In this document: piece by piece, positions 6,616 through 14,205 of the stretch
How positions within the stretch are numbered: position 1 is the stretch's first letter
Layout of the letters: every line of letters begins with the position of its first letter
Source of the DNA: a virus
Virus record (IMG/VR): IMGVR_UViG_3300023180_000332
Coordinates: 1-26,795 of that record
Strand: one strand, 5' to 3'
Length of the DNA: 26,795 nt
Notes under the pieces: generated by a model
Told to the model about the DNA's origin: nothing
Databases searched by the model: none
What the model saw: only the letters and a program-made list of their open reading frames with translations
Program-made: the position numbers and the translations under genes

Positions 6616-6658
6616 ATTTGGAAATTCCAAATATATGGGGAAATTAATTCATTGACAA
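6616..6658 (-). promoter_or_regulatory. Bacteroidota-type promoter with palindromic operator for the small-gene island
   Basis: On the minus strand a TTG (6656-6658) and TATATTTG (6628-6635) are separated by 20 bases, matching the Bacteroidota -33/-7 pattern. The -7 element overlaps a perfect hyphenated palindrome, TTTGGAAATTCCAAA (6617-6631), so a repressor binding there would block the promoter. The 29-base block 6616-6644 recurs at 20634-20662 with three mismatches. The first gene starts at 6579, about 37 bases downstream. Confidence 0.6.
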
Positions 6659-6688
6659 TAAAAAAAGGGTAACCCATAAAGGCTACCC
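6659..6688 (-). terminator. Rho-independent terminator after the capsid gene
   Basis: On the minus strand GGGTAGCC pairs with GGTTACCC (eight pairs, one G-U) around a six-base loop, followed by a T-run. It lies 45 bases after the major capsid stop. It separates the head operon from the small-gene island, whose promoter begins immediately downstream. Confidence 0.85.
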
Positions 6689-6732
6689 TCTTTAATAAAA
6701 TTCTCATACTAAATGAGCTATATTAACTGTGA

Positions 6733-7938
6733 TTAAGCAGTTTCTAGAGCGGCTTTAGCAGTTGAGAAAGTTCCTTGTACAATCGCATTAGGTAGGTAGT
6801 TAGTTAAAGCTACTCTCTCCATTGCTCGTACAGTTACAAAATTCTTTTGGAAATTATCGCTGTCCTCTCTTGAGAACTCTACAGCTAGATTCTCACGAAT
6901 CCAAAGCTGAGATGCTTGGCGTAAATTACCTACAAGAAATTTTCCGCTAGTCACGGCCGTGTTAACCGTCACAGGGATTCCATTGATTGTTGGCTGTAAA
7001 CCGCTAAAGATTTGATTTCTCAAATACTCATTAGCAGTAGATTTCAACAAGATCATTTTGTGTAGATCAGTAGGATTCAAAAGAATTGTATCCGCCTGGT
7101 AGTTAGCTAGTGCTAATTGGTTAAGCGCTACAGTCAATACATCAAACTCATTAGCTGATTCAATAGCTAAAGCGAATCCGCCAGCAGCAAATGCAGTTCC
7201 ATCAGTAAACAATCCATCTAAGTTTGGTGATGATCCATCCCCATTTAAGATTTCATTATCCTCTACAGATAATACTTTTTCTGGAACTCTAGCTGATAGA
7301 TATGATGTTAATTGCTTAATATCATCTAGCATCTCTCCAGTGATTCTCATGTAAGTACCGATTTTCTCGACATTTACAGTAGATGCAGCTAGATCGAAAT
7401 CTGACTGTCCAAATGCAGCAGCCTCAGCAGTAGCAGCAGCTCCATCAGAGTATGCAGTTTCTTTAGGGAAACGGATAGTCTGTGCATCAGTTGATCCTAA
7501 AGGTAGTAAAGAGCGGATATGTACTGAGCGGCTAGGATCGTATTTGATTTGATCTACGATAGTTTCAGCAGCTACAACTCCTGTAACATCAGCACCTAGG
7601 CTCATATCAGCTTTAACCTCGAAACGAGCAGCGTTTGCATTTCCTTTTACCATTGCATCGATTGCGCCATCTTTAAGCGCTCCCTCGATAGCAGCTTTAA
7701 ATGATTTAGGAGTTGCGCCAGCAGCAGTTTTCTTAGCGGCCATTTCCATCTCATCTAATCTCTTGTTAAGAGCATCACTTTTTTCTACATACTGAGTAGT
7801 AAGGTTATCAATCTCTGATTTTAGAGATGATTCCATTTCACCCTTGGCGTTATCTTTCGCCTGGTTAAATGCTTTCTCGATTTTCTCGTCAACAATGTTT
7901 CCGATCTGATCGAGTTGGTTTTTAATTTCGTTGTCCAT
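6733..7938 (-). CDS. Major capsid protein, HK97 fold
   Basis: A 401-residue protein of the phage capsid family (PF05065). Residues 1-75 or so are a charged coiled coil (the scaffolding-like delta domain), followed by an Ala/Lys/Gly linker and the mature domain starting near residue 108. The mature region contains R-S-V-H-I-R-S-L-L-P-L-G, the long P-loop and E-loop region, T-I-L-L-N-P-T-D and the C-terminal A-V-E-F-S-R-E with F-V-T-V-R-A-M-E-R. The upstream gene encodes the protease expected to remove the N-terminal domain. The start is preceded by an A-rich leader and not by a Shine-Dalgarno sequence. A strong terminator follows, as expected for a highly expressed gene. Confidence 0.95.
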   Translation of the reverse strand: MDNEIKNQLDQIGNIVDEKIEKAFNQAKDNAKGEMESSLKSEIDNLTTQYVEKSDALNKRLDEMEMAAKKTAAGATPKSFKAAIEGALKDGAIDAMVKGNANAARFEVKADMSLGADVTGVVAAETIVDQIKYDPSRSVHIRSLLPLGSTDAQTIRFPKETAYSDGAAATAEAAAFGQSDFDLAASTVNVEKIGTYMRITGEMLDDIKQLTSYLSARVPEKVLSVEDNEILNGDGSSPNLDGLFTDGTAFAAGGFALAIESANEFDVLTVALNQLALANYQADTILLNPTDLHKMILLKSTANEYLRNQIFSGLQPTINGIPVTVNTAVTSGKFLVGNLRQASQLWIRENLAVEFSREDSDNFQKNFVTVRAMERVALTNYLPNAIVQGTFSTAKAALETA

Positions 7939-7942
7939 TATA

Positions 7943-8635
7943 TTATTTTTTTAAGACATTAAACAAATAGTTGTAAATTTCGCCATTGTCTGCTTTTACC
8001 TCGATCGGCTCAGTGACCTCTATTTCAGTCGGCTGAGTGACATTTACATAAATTGACTTTAGCTTTAATATTTCCGCCTCTAAGGCGTATCCCAGATCAT
8101 CAGAGATTTCTCCCTTTCTGATTAATTGAGCTAGTTTATCATAGCGGTTAGCAATTTTCTCTGGATCTACATTTCCTTTTACATCCATAATCATTGCCTG
8201 GTCATTGGCCGCTAATGTCACAGCTGATATTTCAAACAGCTTGACCTCGTTAATATGGCGATAGCCATCATGGCCCATTTCTTTTTGGATCGGTAAGATC
8301 CCTACAGAGTTCTCAGTAATCACTCCAGCTTTCATTAACTCTACAACATCTTTTCCTAATTGTGTTTTAGGAATTTGCGCCTCGAATATTAAACCTTTGT
8401 CATCCTCCTCTAGGTGTACCATTTTCCCTAGCGGCTTATCCATATCATGCTGATATAGATATTTAACTCTCTGGCCATTCTCTTGAATAGTTTTTTTGTA
8501 TGCTCCCTTATTGATTACATCGCCATCAGAATCGACATTACCAAAAACAGATCCATATCCTTTTACAACTCCAGCAGCAGCATCGGCATCTACCAGCTCG
8601 CCTATTTGAGTTGATTTATAAATGATTGTATTCAT
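7943..8635 (-). CDS. Prohead protease (HK97 family, S78)
   Basis: A 230-residue serine protease of the HK97 prohead protease family (PF04586) that matures the capsid by trimming the delta domain. Y-G-S-V-F-G-N-V-D-S-D-G-D at about 27-39 is the family N-terminal motif. The likely catalytic residues are H63 (L-Y-Q-H-D), S110 (I-T-E-N-S-V-G) and E135 (K-L-F-E-I-S-A-V-T). A C-terminal tail beyond residue 155 is probably self-processed. The gene ends four bases before the capsid start. TATATTTG at 8640-8647, just before the ATG, could be a promoter -7 element but sits very close to the start. Confidence 0.93.
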   Translation of the reverse strand: MNTIIYKSTQIGELVDADAAAGVVKGYGSVFGNVDSDGDVINKGAYKKTIQENGQRVKYLYQHDMDKPLGKMVHLEEDDKGLIFEAQIPKTQLGKDVVELMKAGVITENSVGILPIQKEMGHDGYRHINEVKLFEISAVTLAANDQAMIMDVKGNVDPEKIANRYDKLAQLIRKGEISDDLGYALEAEILKLKSIYVNVTQPTEIEVTEPIEVKADNGEIYNYLFNVLKK

Positions 8636-8647
8636 ATTGCAAATATA

Positions 8648-8839
8648 TTAATTAAAAAATTTATCCTCCTCAGACTGGCCCTCCTCAAAAACTATATTGT
8701 TTTTTTGATCTGGTAGTGGAGCATCATGTATATTGTCCAATAGTATTGTTTCTGGTATTCCCTCCTTAAAAGCATTGCATCCTCCTGTTATTGGTTTAAA
8801 ATGTTTGCATTTTTCGCAAATCAAATCTTTTGTTGTCAT
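8648..8839 (-). CDS. Small Cys-rich protein between head genes, unknown
   Basis: A 63-residue protein. Its ATG overlaps the TGA of the MuF-type gene (ATGA). The N-terminal half contains C8-E-K-C11 and G-G-C21-N-A-F-K-E-G-I-P-E, a C-x2-C then C pattern suited to a small zinc or disulphide-stabilised knot. The C-terminal half is acidic, with K-N-N-I-V-F-E. Similar small genes with the G-C-x-A-F-x-x-GIP pattern occur between portal or head-morphogenesis genes and the protease in many phages. I recall no experimental role. Confidence 0.75.
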   Translation of the reverse strand: MTTKDLICEKCKHFKPITGGCNAFKEGIPETILLDNIHDAPLPDQKNNIVFEEGQSEEDKFFN

Positions 8840-10545
8840 TTTTTAAAATATTTGTTTACTAATTCACCCACCAACCTAGCATATTTGCTGGGATTTGATT
8901 TTAATTCATATTCAGTAAAGCACTCTGCCAAAAACTCATCTAAATTAGTACTGGCATAGGATCCCATATATGTTTCACTAAAAGCCTTTACATTTCCTGT
9001 ATCTAAGTATTTATCTATATCCTCAAAATACTGTTTACGGATTGCCTCTAATTCTTTATAAAATTCTGCATCTATAACATTTCTGCGATCTGATATAATA
9101 TGGGCAAACTCATGAGTGACTGTAGATATTACATTATTTTCTGGATCAACTGGCGATTTAAAGGTTTTTTTGAATTTATCATAATTTAGATTCCTAGATC
9201 TAGTTTCAGCACTATCAGTTCTATCGCCAAAATTGATTCTATGCAGCTTGTTTGCTGGTCCAGAGAAATATCGCCTTTCTACAAACCCATACATCCTTTT
9301 AGAGGATTTAAATATTAATTTTACTGGTGTATTTACATTCCCAGGAGTTTTAACATTATATTTATTTGTAAGTTTATTGATCTGCTTTAAATATTGATTC
9401 AAGGTATCAATACTTATAGTCCTAGAAATTGTTACAGATTGTATATTAATATCAGATTTAGAAAATATTTTAGTAGCTAAATCTTTTGCCTCTTTAACTG
9501 TTTTAACATCTTTAAAATCATCTACAACCTCCACAGCCTCTCTAACTGGCTTTGGCGTTCTAAGTACACTCTGAGTTGATCCTCCTGGAGGTCGCACTCC
9601 AAATCCCTCTATAGTTCCAGCAGCCTGTGCATCCTCTTTAGGAAATGGCGCTACAGAGCATCTACATCTAACCACATTTTTAGCACTACCAGCTGGATCC
9701 CCTGGATGAAATAATAACTCGCCACCTACTAAAAACCTTTCTTTAAAATCTACTATCTGAGCATCAGCTGCTCTATGAGCTGGGCGCTCTCTGCCATCTA
9801 CAGATGTCATCCATTCCTTTTGTAGATTTTCCTGGCCAAACATATCAGTAGCACTTTCCAGCGTTGCATAGTTAGCAGCATTAGTGGCCTCAGTTCTTAC
9901 TAATCGCTCTGCCTGGCTCTTAGAATACTGTCCAAACTTTTGGCGTAATATGCGGCCAGCCTCTACCTCGCCCATAGCCATAAACTCTGGATCAGAGGAC
10001 AGGCGTTTAAATATACTAATCAGAGTAGCCTTAGCTGTACCCTGTACCAGCACTACTCTCTCTGCTGCTATTTGCTGGCTTACTCTAGCAAAGCGTTCCG
10101 CCCAGATGTCATCATATCCAGATACATCTGTTTGCTTAGAGATTACCTTGTCAAAATTCTTAGAATACCATTTAGCGAACTTGAGGCCTATGTTCACATA
10201 GATCTGGCGATAGATCTCAGACAAATCTGCTGATCTAAATAGGTTATCAAAACCATTGCTTTTTCCTGTCTTTAGAAAATTTGCTATAGCCTCACTGTAT
10301 TGGCCCTCATAGTATTTACGAACTCCAGCAAATTCTTTGCGCTCTGAGCTAGCTAGGAGTTTATCAAAATTACCTTTCCAGGATTCTTTGGCTTTCTTTA
10401 TGATTGTTTTTTGATCATATAAGGAATAACAAACAGCCACACGCTGCTCATTAGTTCCAAAATCAGCCTGGATCTCTGGATTAATTACACAGCGGCTAAT
10501 AAACTCGCTGCGACTCTCATTTGCTCTGGGTTTTGGTAATGGCAT
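8836..10545 (-). CDS. MuF-type minor head protein fused to a zincin-like domain
   Basis: A 569-residue protein. The N-terminus (P-L-P-K-P-R-x-N-E with S-R-C and Q-R-V-A-V-C-Y-S) is a short module often found on phage head proteins. The central region, about 90-310, matches the Mu F / SPP1 gp7 family (PF04233): R-T-E-A-T-N-A-A-N-Y, then R-E-R-P-A-H-R-A-A-D, F-H-P-G-D-P-A-G and V-V-R-C-R-C-S-V-A-P. The C-terminal domain, from about 340, has H478-E-F-A-H482, an HExxH zinc-peptidase motif. Further on comes N-L-D-E537-F-L-A-E541-C-F-T-E-Y, a plausible third ligand. MuF proteins are packaged with or near the DNA and are known to carry toxin or enzyme domains. The target of this one is unknown. Confidence 0.88.
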   Translation of the reverse strand: MPLPKPRANESRSEFISRCVINPEIQADFGTNEQRVAVCYSLYDQKTIIKKAKESWKGNFDKLLASSERKEFAGVRKYYEGQYSEAIANFLKTGKSNGFDNLFRSADLSEIYRQIYVNIGLKFAKWYSKNFDKVISKQTDVSGYDDIWAERFARVSQQIAAERVVLVQGTAKATLISIFKRLSSDPEFMAMGEVEAGRILRQKFGQYSKSQAERLVRTEATNAANYATLESATDMFGQENLQKEWMTSVDGRERPAHRAADAQIVDFKERFLVGGELLFHPGDPAGSAKNVVRCRCSVAPFPKEDAQAAGTIEGFGVRPPGGSTQSVLRTPKPVREAVEVVDDFKDVKTVKEAKDLATKIFSKSDINIQSVTISRTISIDTLNQYLKQINKLTNKYNVKTPGNVNTPVKLIFKSSKRMYGFVERRYFSGPANKLHRINFGDRTDSAETRSRNLNYDKFKKTFKSPVDPENNVISTVTHEFAHIISDRRNVIDAEFYKELEAIRKQYFEDIDKYLDTGNVKAFSETYMGSYASTNLDEFLAECFTEYELKSNPSKYARLVGELVNKYFKK

Positions 10546-12497
10546 TATCCCTCATTTTCTGCTATTCTTTTTGCCCAGGATACCATAGCAGCACCACCCC
10601 ATAGATTGTATGCTACATAGCCTTTGTCCCTCCAGGGTGTATCCTTATACTTAGGATCTATCTTAGCGTTATCCTCATGGCGTGCTAGAAAGCTATGAAC
10701 CCTCTTGACAGTTGACAAACTGAGCGCCTCTCTGTTTGCTAATTGGCTTGCTCTCTGCCAGCCTGTGGGTGTCCCAGCAGTCACCTCATCTCTGCCATAT
10801 TTCTCACGCCACTCAATCATTCTACGAGCGTTATTAGTAGCGCCCTGGGGATAATCCTTGTAAGTTTCCTCTTTTGTTTCTATTGAGTTATAGTCTATTG
10901 GTTCATTATCACCAGCCTCTCTCCTTTGGGCCGCATAGAACTCATCCAGGCGATTGTTTTTAGCTGCCTCATATTCAGCGTGACTAGAGAATGGCATAAA
11001 TACAGTAGAGCCATTAAATAGATGCTCATGGTATCCAGTGCCTCCCATCTCTATAGCTCTGGCCTGGGCCTCCTCTATAGTGGTATAAGTATCTACAGTG
11101 TTAATTACTGCTGACTTAAATAACTCAGCCATATCCATGTTTATGCTCTTAGGAGCTATCTCTGGAATGATTTCGCCATCAATAGGTAGTAAGTTGGCTG
11201 GCACATAGTAGTCATTTAGCTTTTCGTTTTCCTCATCCATACCATAAGACATAGCAGCACGCTTTTCGTTTGGCGTGATCCACCAGGCCTGGCTCATCTG
11301 GCCCACTACTTTCTCCATTTCCTCCTGGAGTTCTGGAATAGCACTATAGTCAAAGTCGATATAGATTTTATCACCATACTGTGGAGCTAGCCATCTATTT
11401 AACTCATCTCTGATTTTGTTGAGTTCTGGTATTACAGCATTTTGATAGAGCGCCTTTTTAGCCTCTTTCATATTGTTGTATGTAGTGCTGTCTGTATTGT
11501 TTAGCAGCTGTACTGGTACGTTATAGATATTACAAAGATCTTTGATTGTGGCGTTGTATTGCTCTATGAGTGATAGATCAGAGGCATTTAGTCCAAAGTT
11601 TACCCAGCTCAGTTTCTTAGGCGTGATGATTACATCCCCAGCATTATTGCTGCCCTGGTATTGTTGGCGGAATTTATCCTTTAACTGTTTGGCCTGTACC
11701 TCATTTAGATCACCCTCATCAGACATTAGGATACCTCTAGCAGTTTGATTCTGTAAATATTTTACTCCAGTAGTTAGTGCCTGGTTATTAGCATCCATTA
11801 CTCTCAGTCCAGCCTTGAGCGGTGACATACCATATAAGTGAGATCCAGTTCCATCATAGTAGAGGTTTTGATCTTTGATGTGGCAAATGTCCTCAGCTGC
11901 TATTCTGTACGTTCCATTGTACTCAAGTGTGTACTCTTTAACTGGCTCCATAATGCCGCCAGAATTAATTTCTACCTTTTGTGAGGGTAAAACATACAGC
12001 TCTCTATATTTAGCTGCTAGCGCACCAGTGTCTGGGCCAATACCATAGATGTATCGGTTTCCAGTAAGTTTACCAAATGCAATGATTTCCTGGATCCAGG
12101 AGTTGTAGCTTTGTGCTGGATTTGGGCGGTCTAGTAACTCATGCAGCTCGGTGTCCTCAAGTTCTACCAGCGCTTTTTTCTGTAGCATCTTAGCCTGGAG
12201 TACTGTATTAGAATTAAACTCTCCAGAGGTTAGCGCTTTATATCTTTTTAGATCATTAGATTTCTGTACCTCGTAAACTTGAAATGGAATATTGGTAGCT
12301 GATTTAGTGATCAGATTTATAATTGAGTAGATTGTAGCGTTGTATCTATAGCCTTTGTCTATGTAGGTATCATCATTCTCTGGATTCCAAACTAAGGTAT
12401 CACCCAAATAGTTGTAGATTGCTTTGTTGAAATCTATGTGAGTTTTTTGTGCGCTTTTAGAAACAAGGTTTTTGAATCTATCTAAGAAACTAGCCAT
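10545..12497 (-). CDS. Portal protein with a long C-terminal extension
   Basis: A 650-residue portal of the HK97 type (PF04860). I start at the ATG at 12497; a TTG nine bases upstream is less likely. The portal core covers about residues 1-430, including the clip and wing region with L-Y-G-M-S-P-L-K-A and the C-terminal core Y-N-V-P-V-Q-L-L-N. Two extra modules follow: T-I-E-E-A-Q-A-R-A-I-E-M-G-G-T-G-Y-H-E-H at about 473-492, and about 105 residues from 546 with N-N-A-R-R-M, G-T-P-T-G-W-x-R-A-x-Q-L-A, and Y-V-A-Y-N-L-W-G-G. Similar modules occur on other phage head or protease proteins, so a scaffold or maturation link is possible. The gene ends with a one-base overlap into the MuF gene. Confidence 0.9.
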   Translation of the reverse strand: MASFLDRFKNLVSKSAQKTHIDFNKAIYNYLGDTLVWNPENDDTYIDKGYRYNATIYSIINLITKSATNIPFQVYEVQKSNDLKRYKALTSGEFNSNTVLQAKMLQKKALVELEDTELHELLDRPNPAQSYNSWIQEIIAFGKLTGNRYIYGIGPDTGALAAKYRELYVLPSQKVEINSGGIMEPVKEYTLEYNGTYRIAAEDICHIKDQNLYYDGTGSHLYGMSPLKAGLRVMDANNQALTTGVKYLQNQTARGILMSDEGDLNEVQAKQLKDKFRQQYQGSNNAGDVIITPKKLSWVNFGLNASDLSLIEQYNATIKDLCNIYNVPVQLLNNTDSTTYNNMKEAKKALYQNAVIPELNKIRDELNRWLAPQYGDKIYIDFDYSAIPELQEEMEKVVGQMSQAWWITPNEKRAAMSYGMDEENEKLNDYYVPANLLPIDGEIIPEIAPKSINMDMAELFKSAVINTVDTYTTIEEAQARAIEMGGTGYHEHLFNGSTVFMPFSSHAEYEAAKNNRLDEFYAAQRREAGDNEPIDYNSIETKEETYKDYPQGATNNARRMIEWREKYGRDEVTAGTPTGWQRASQLANREALSLSTVKRVHSFLARHEDNAKIDPKYKDTPWRDKGYVAYNLWGGAAMVSWAKRIAENEG

Positions 12498-12520
12498 CCA
12501 ATACAAAAATTTTAATTATA

Positions 12521-12528
12521 CAAAAATA
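12521..12528 (-). promoter_or_regulatory. Possible -7 promoter element before the portal gene
   Basis: TATTTTTG on the minus strand, 24 bases upstream of the portal ATG, lies in the 26-base gap after the large terminase. The surrounding 15-base block at 12515-12529 is identical to one at 14216-14230 upstream of the terminase genes. No -33 TTTG or TTG is found at the usual distance. Confidence 0.35.
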
Positions 12529-12532
12529 GTAA

Positions 12533-13714
12533 TTATATTACAAAGAAATCATTACGCTTACTGTATTGCGAATAAACACCATATCTGATAGCATCCATAG
12601 CGTGATTAAAGCGATCCATAGGCTTGTTTATGATAGTCCCATCCTTTAACTGCTCCCAGTAGTAATTGTGATACTCTTTGATTATATTTTTTGATTCCTG
12701 GCTCACCACTATGTCAAACTCTTTGAGCAGTGATATACCAGCATTAATAGATCCAGCGCCTTTTATAGCTGGCTTTACATACATTCCCAGGCGTTTCATT
12801 TCCTCTCCAGACTTAGGCTCTGCTGCATCATAGAAAATTAGTGTCTGATCATACCCTAGGCGTTTCAACTCATCTACTATGTCGCTGTTTGTTAGGCCTG
12901 TTTTATAGATTAGCTCATGGATGTAAATAGTATCGCCTTTACGAGCAATTAAACAGGCTGAGGTGGGATCATTTGTGTAGCCAAAATCGAGTCCTATTGA
13001 TGCCTCAGTGTAAATATCAAACTCTGGAAAATCCGCCAATGGCTTAAATGTCCAGTTACTAAATATCTGGCGTGCTGAGAATACAGCCTTTTGGCCCTCA
13101 CCAAAGACTCGCCAATAGTCTGGATCACGCTCTCGCATCCGCTCTATCTCATGTACTAAATCTTTAGATAGAAACTTGTTATCCTTATAGGTTGTTATCC
13201 AGGTGTCACAGTCATCTCTAGGAATGATCTCATCATAGATCCAATGCACAGGATCACTAGGGTTAAAGTCCAGGATAATGTAGTCAGTACAGCGCATATT
13301 AATTTGGCGAAAGTCCTCCATAGTCAGCTCATTGGCCTCGTTTAAAAAAGCTATGTTGCGCTTTCTACCTCTGATTTTCTGGCTATCATCTACAGATAGG
13401 AACTCTACTAAATGGCCATTATACATGAAATGGCCCTCCACCTTGTTATGTACAGCGCCATCTAAAAACATTCCCACATTTTCTGCTATCTCTAGGAAAT
13501 CCCTTTGTACTGATCCTTTGAGTGCTGGTAGTGTTTTTCTAACTATTGAAATGACTAGAGGCTCCTCAGACTCTGTAATTAACCAAATAATGTACTGGCA
13601 TATAGCATAGGTTTTACCAGATCTGGTCCCACCCTGGTGAACCCTTAGCCTGGCTTTTGATTTTCTAAGCTGTCGGAATTGTTTATTTATTTTCTGGCGC
13701 ATCATCCTGGTCAT
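12533..13714 (-). CDS. Terminase large subunit
   Basis: A 393-residue DNA-packaging motor of the PBSX-like Terminase_3 group. Walker A is G28-G-T-R-S-G-K34-T35, and the Walker B glutamate is E126 in N-I-A-F-L-N-E-A. The coupling motif resembles D-F-N-P-S-D at about 149-154. The nuclease half carries three acidic residues: D243 (G-L-D-F-G-Y-T-N-D), D296 (F-Y-D-A-A-E-P) and D374 (N-H-A-M-D-A-I-R-Y). ATGs at 13714, 13705 and 13702 all lie inside the end of the small-subunit gene, so the start is uncertain by a few residues. The 32-base overlap implies translational coupling. The product threads DNA through the portal and cuts it at headful or site. Confidence 0.95.
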   Translation of the reverse strand: MTRMMRQKINKQFRQLRKSKARLRVHQGGTRSGKTYAICQYIIWLITESEEPLVISIVRKTLPALKGSVQRDFLEIAENVGMFLDGAVHNKVEGHFMYNGHLVEFLSVDDSQKIRGRKRNIAFLNEANELTMEDFRQINMRCTDYIILDFNPSDPVHWIYDEIIPRDDCDTWITTYKDNKFLSKDLVHEIERMRERDPDYWRVFGEGQKAVFSARQIFSNWTFKPLADFPEFDIYTEASIGLDFGYTNDPTSACLIARKGDTIYIHELIYKTGLTNSDIVDELKRLGYDQTLIFYDAAEPKSGEEMKRLGMYVKPAIKGAGSINAGISLLKEFDIVVSQESKNIIKEYHNYYWEQLKDGTIINKPMDRFNHAMDAIRYGVYSQYSKRNDFFVI

Positions 13715-14069
13715 CGTATTCCGCTGGAACCCATTCGATAACCCTAGATTTTAATCCCCCTGTTTGTTTTATCTCTTGTTTAGTTCCATTGAGCCTATGA
13801 GCCTCATGCTCCTCTGCTATCATTTTCATGGCCGCTATTTGTAAGCTAGGTGTTTCCGAGTTTATCCAATTACTAAGCATTTTAGTTTTTTTAGATACTC
13901 TCATTTCCTCTACTGCCTTTTTTATAGCGTTCGATTCGTTAAGTTCTAAAGCATAAAAAGTAGTCTTAGAGCAAGGTAAAAACGCCACAATATGCTCAAT
14001 GAACATTAGTTTGTGTTTGTCTATTGCTGCCAGAGCTTTCTTTTCTAGTTCTTTTTTATCGTATGCCAT
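13683..14069 (-). CDS. Terminase small subunit
   Basis: A 128-residue protein just upstream of the large terminase and overlapping it by 32 bases. The ATG at 14069 is chosen; an upstream TTG at 14096 would overlap the preceding small gene. The N-terminal half (E-L-E-K-K-A-L-A-A-I, then F-L-P-C-S-K-T-T-F-Y) contains a likely helix-turn-helix for recognising phage DNA. The middle is helical, and the C-terminus is acidic (D-D-Q-D-D-A-P-E-N-K), as expected for docking on the large subunit. The call rests on position, size and the HTH-like segment. Confidence 0.8.
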   Translation of the reverse strand: MAYDKKELEKKALAAIDKHKLMFIEHIVAFLPCSKTTFYALELNESNAIKKAVEEMRVSKKTKMLSNWINSETPSLQIAAMKMIAEEHEAHRLNGTKQEIKQTGGLKSRVIEWVPAEYDDQDDAPENK

Positions 14070-14070
14070 A

Positions 14071-14205
14071 TTAATTCCACCTAAATGAGATGCCAATAAT
14101 AAAAATGTAGATGTCTATGCTTTTCATTGTGTGATCCTCAAATGAGTTTAGATACTCTACACCTACACAAAATCCCATCAAAGGATAAATTTGGATCTCA
14201 GTCAT
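14071..14205 (-). CDS. 44-residue hydrophobic protein, unknown
   Basis: I place this gene at the ATG at 14205 (in frame with a longer open stretch) because the ATG overlaps the end of the upstream nuclease gene by eight bases and fits the gap. The product begins MTEIQIYPLMGFCVGVEY, and its second half (S-I-D-I-Y-I-F-I-I-G-I-S-F) alternates in a strongly hydrophobic beta-like pattern. Small proteins of this kind commonly precede terminase genes in phages of Bacteroidota. It ends one base before the terminase small ATG. Function unknown. Confidence 0.6.
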   Translation of the reverse strand: MTEIQIYPLMGFCVGVEYLNSFEDHTMKSIDIYIFIIGISFRWN

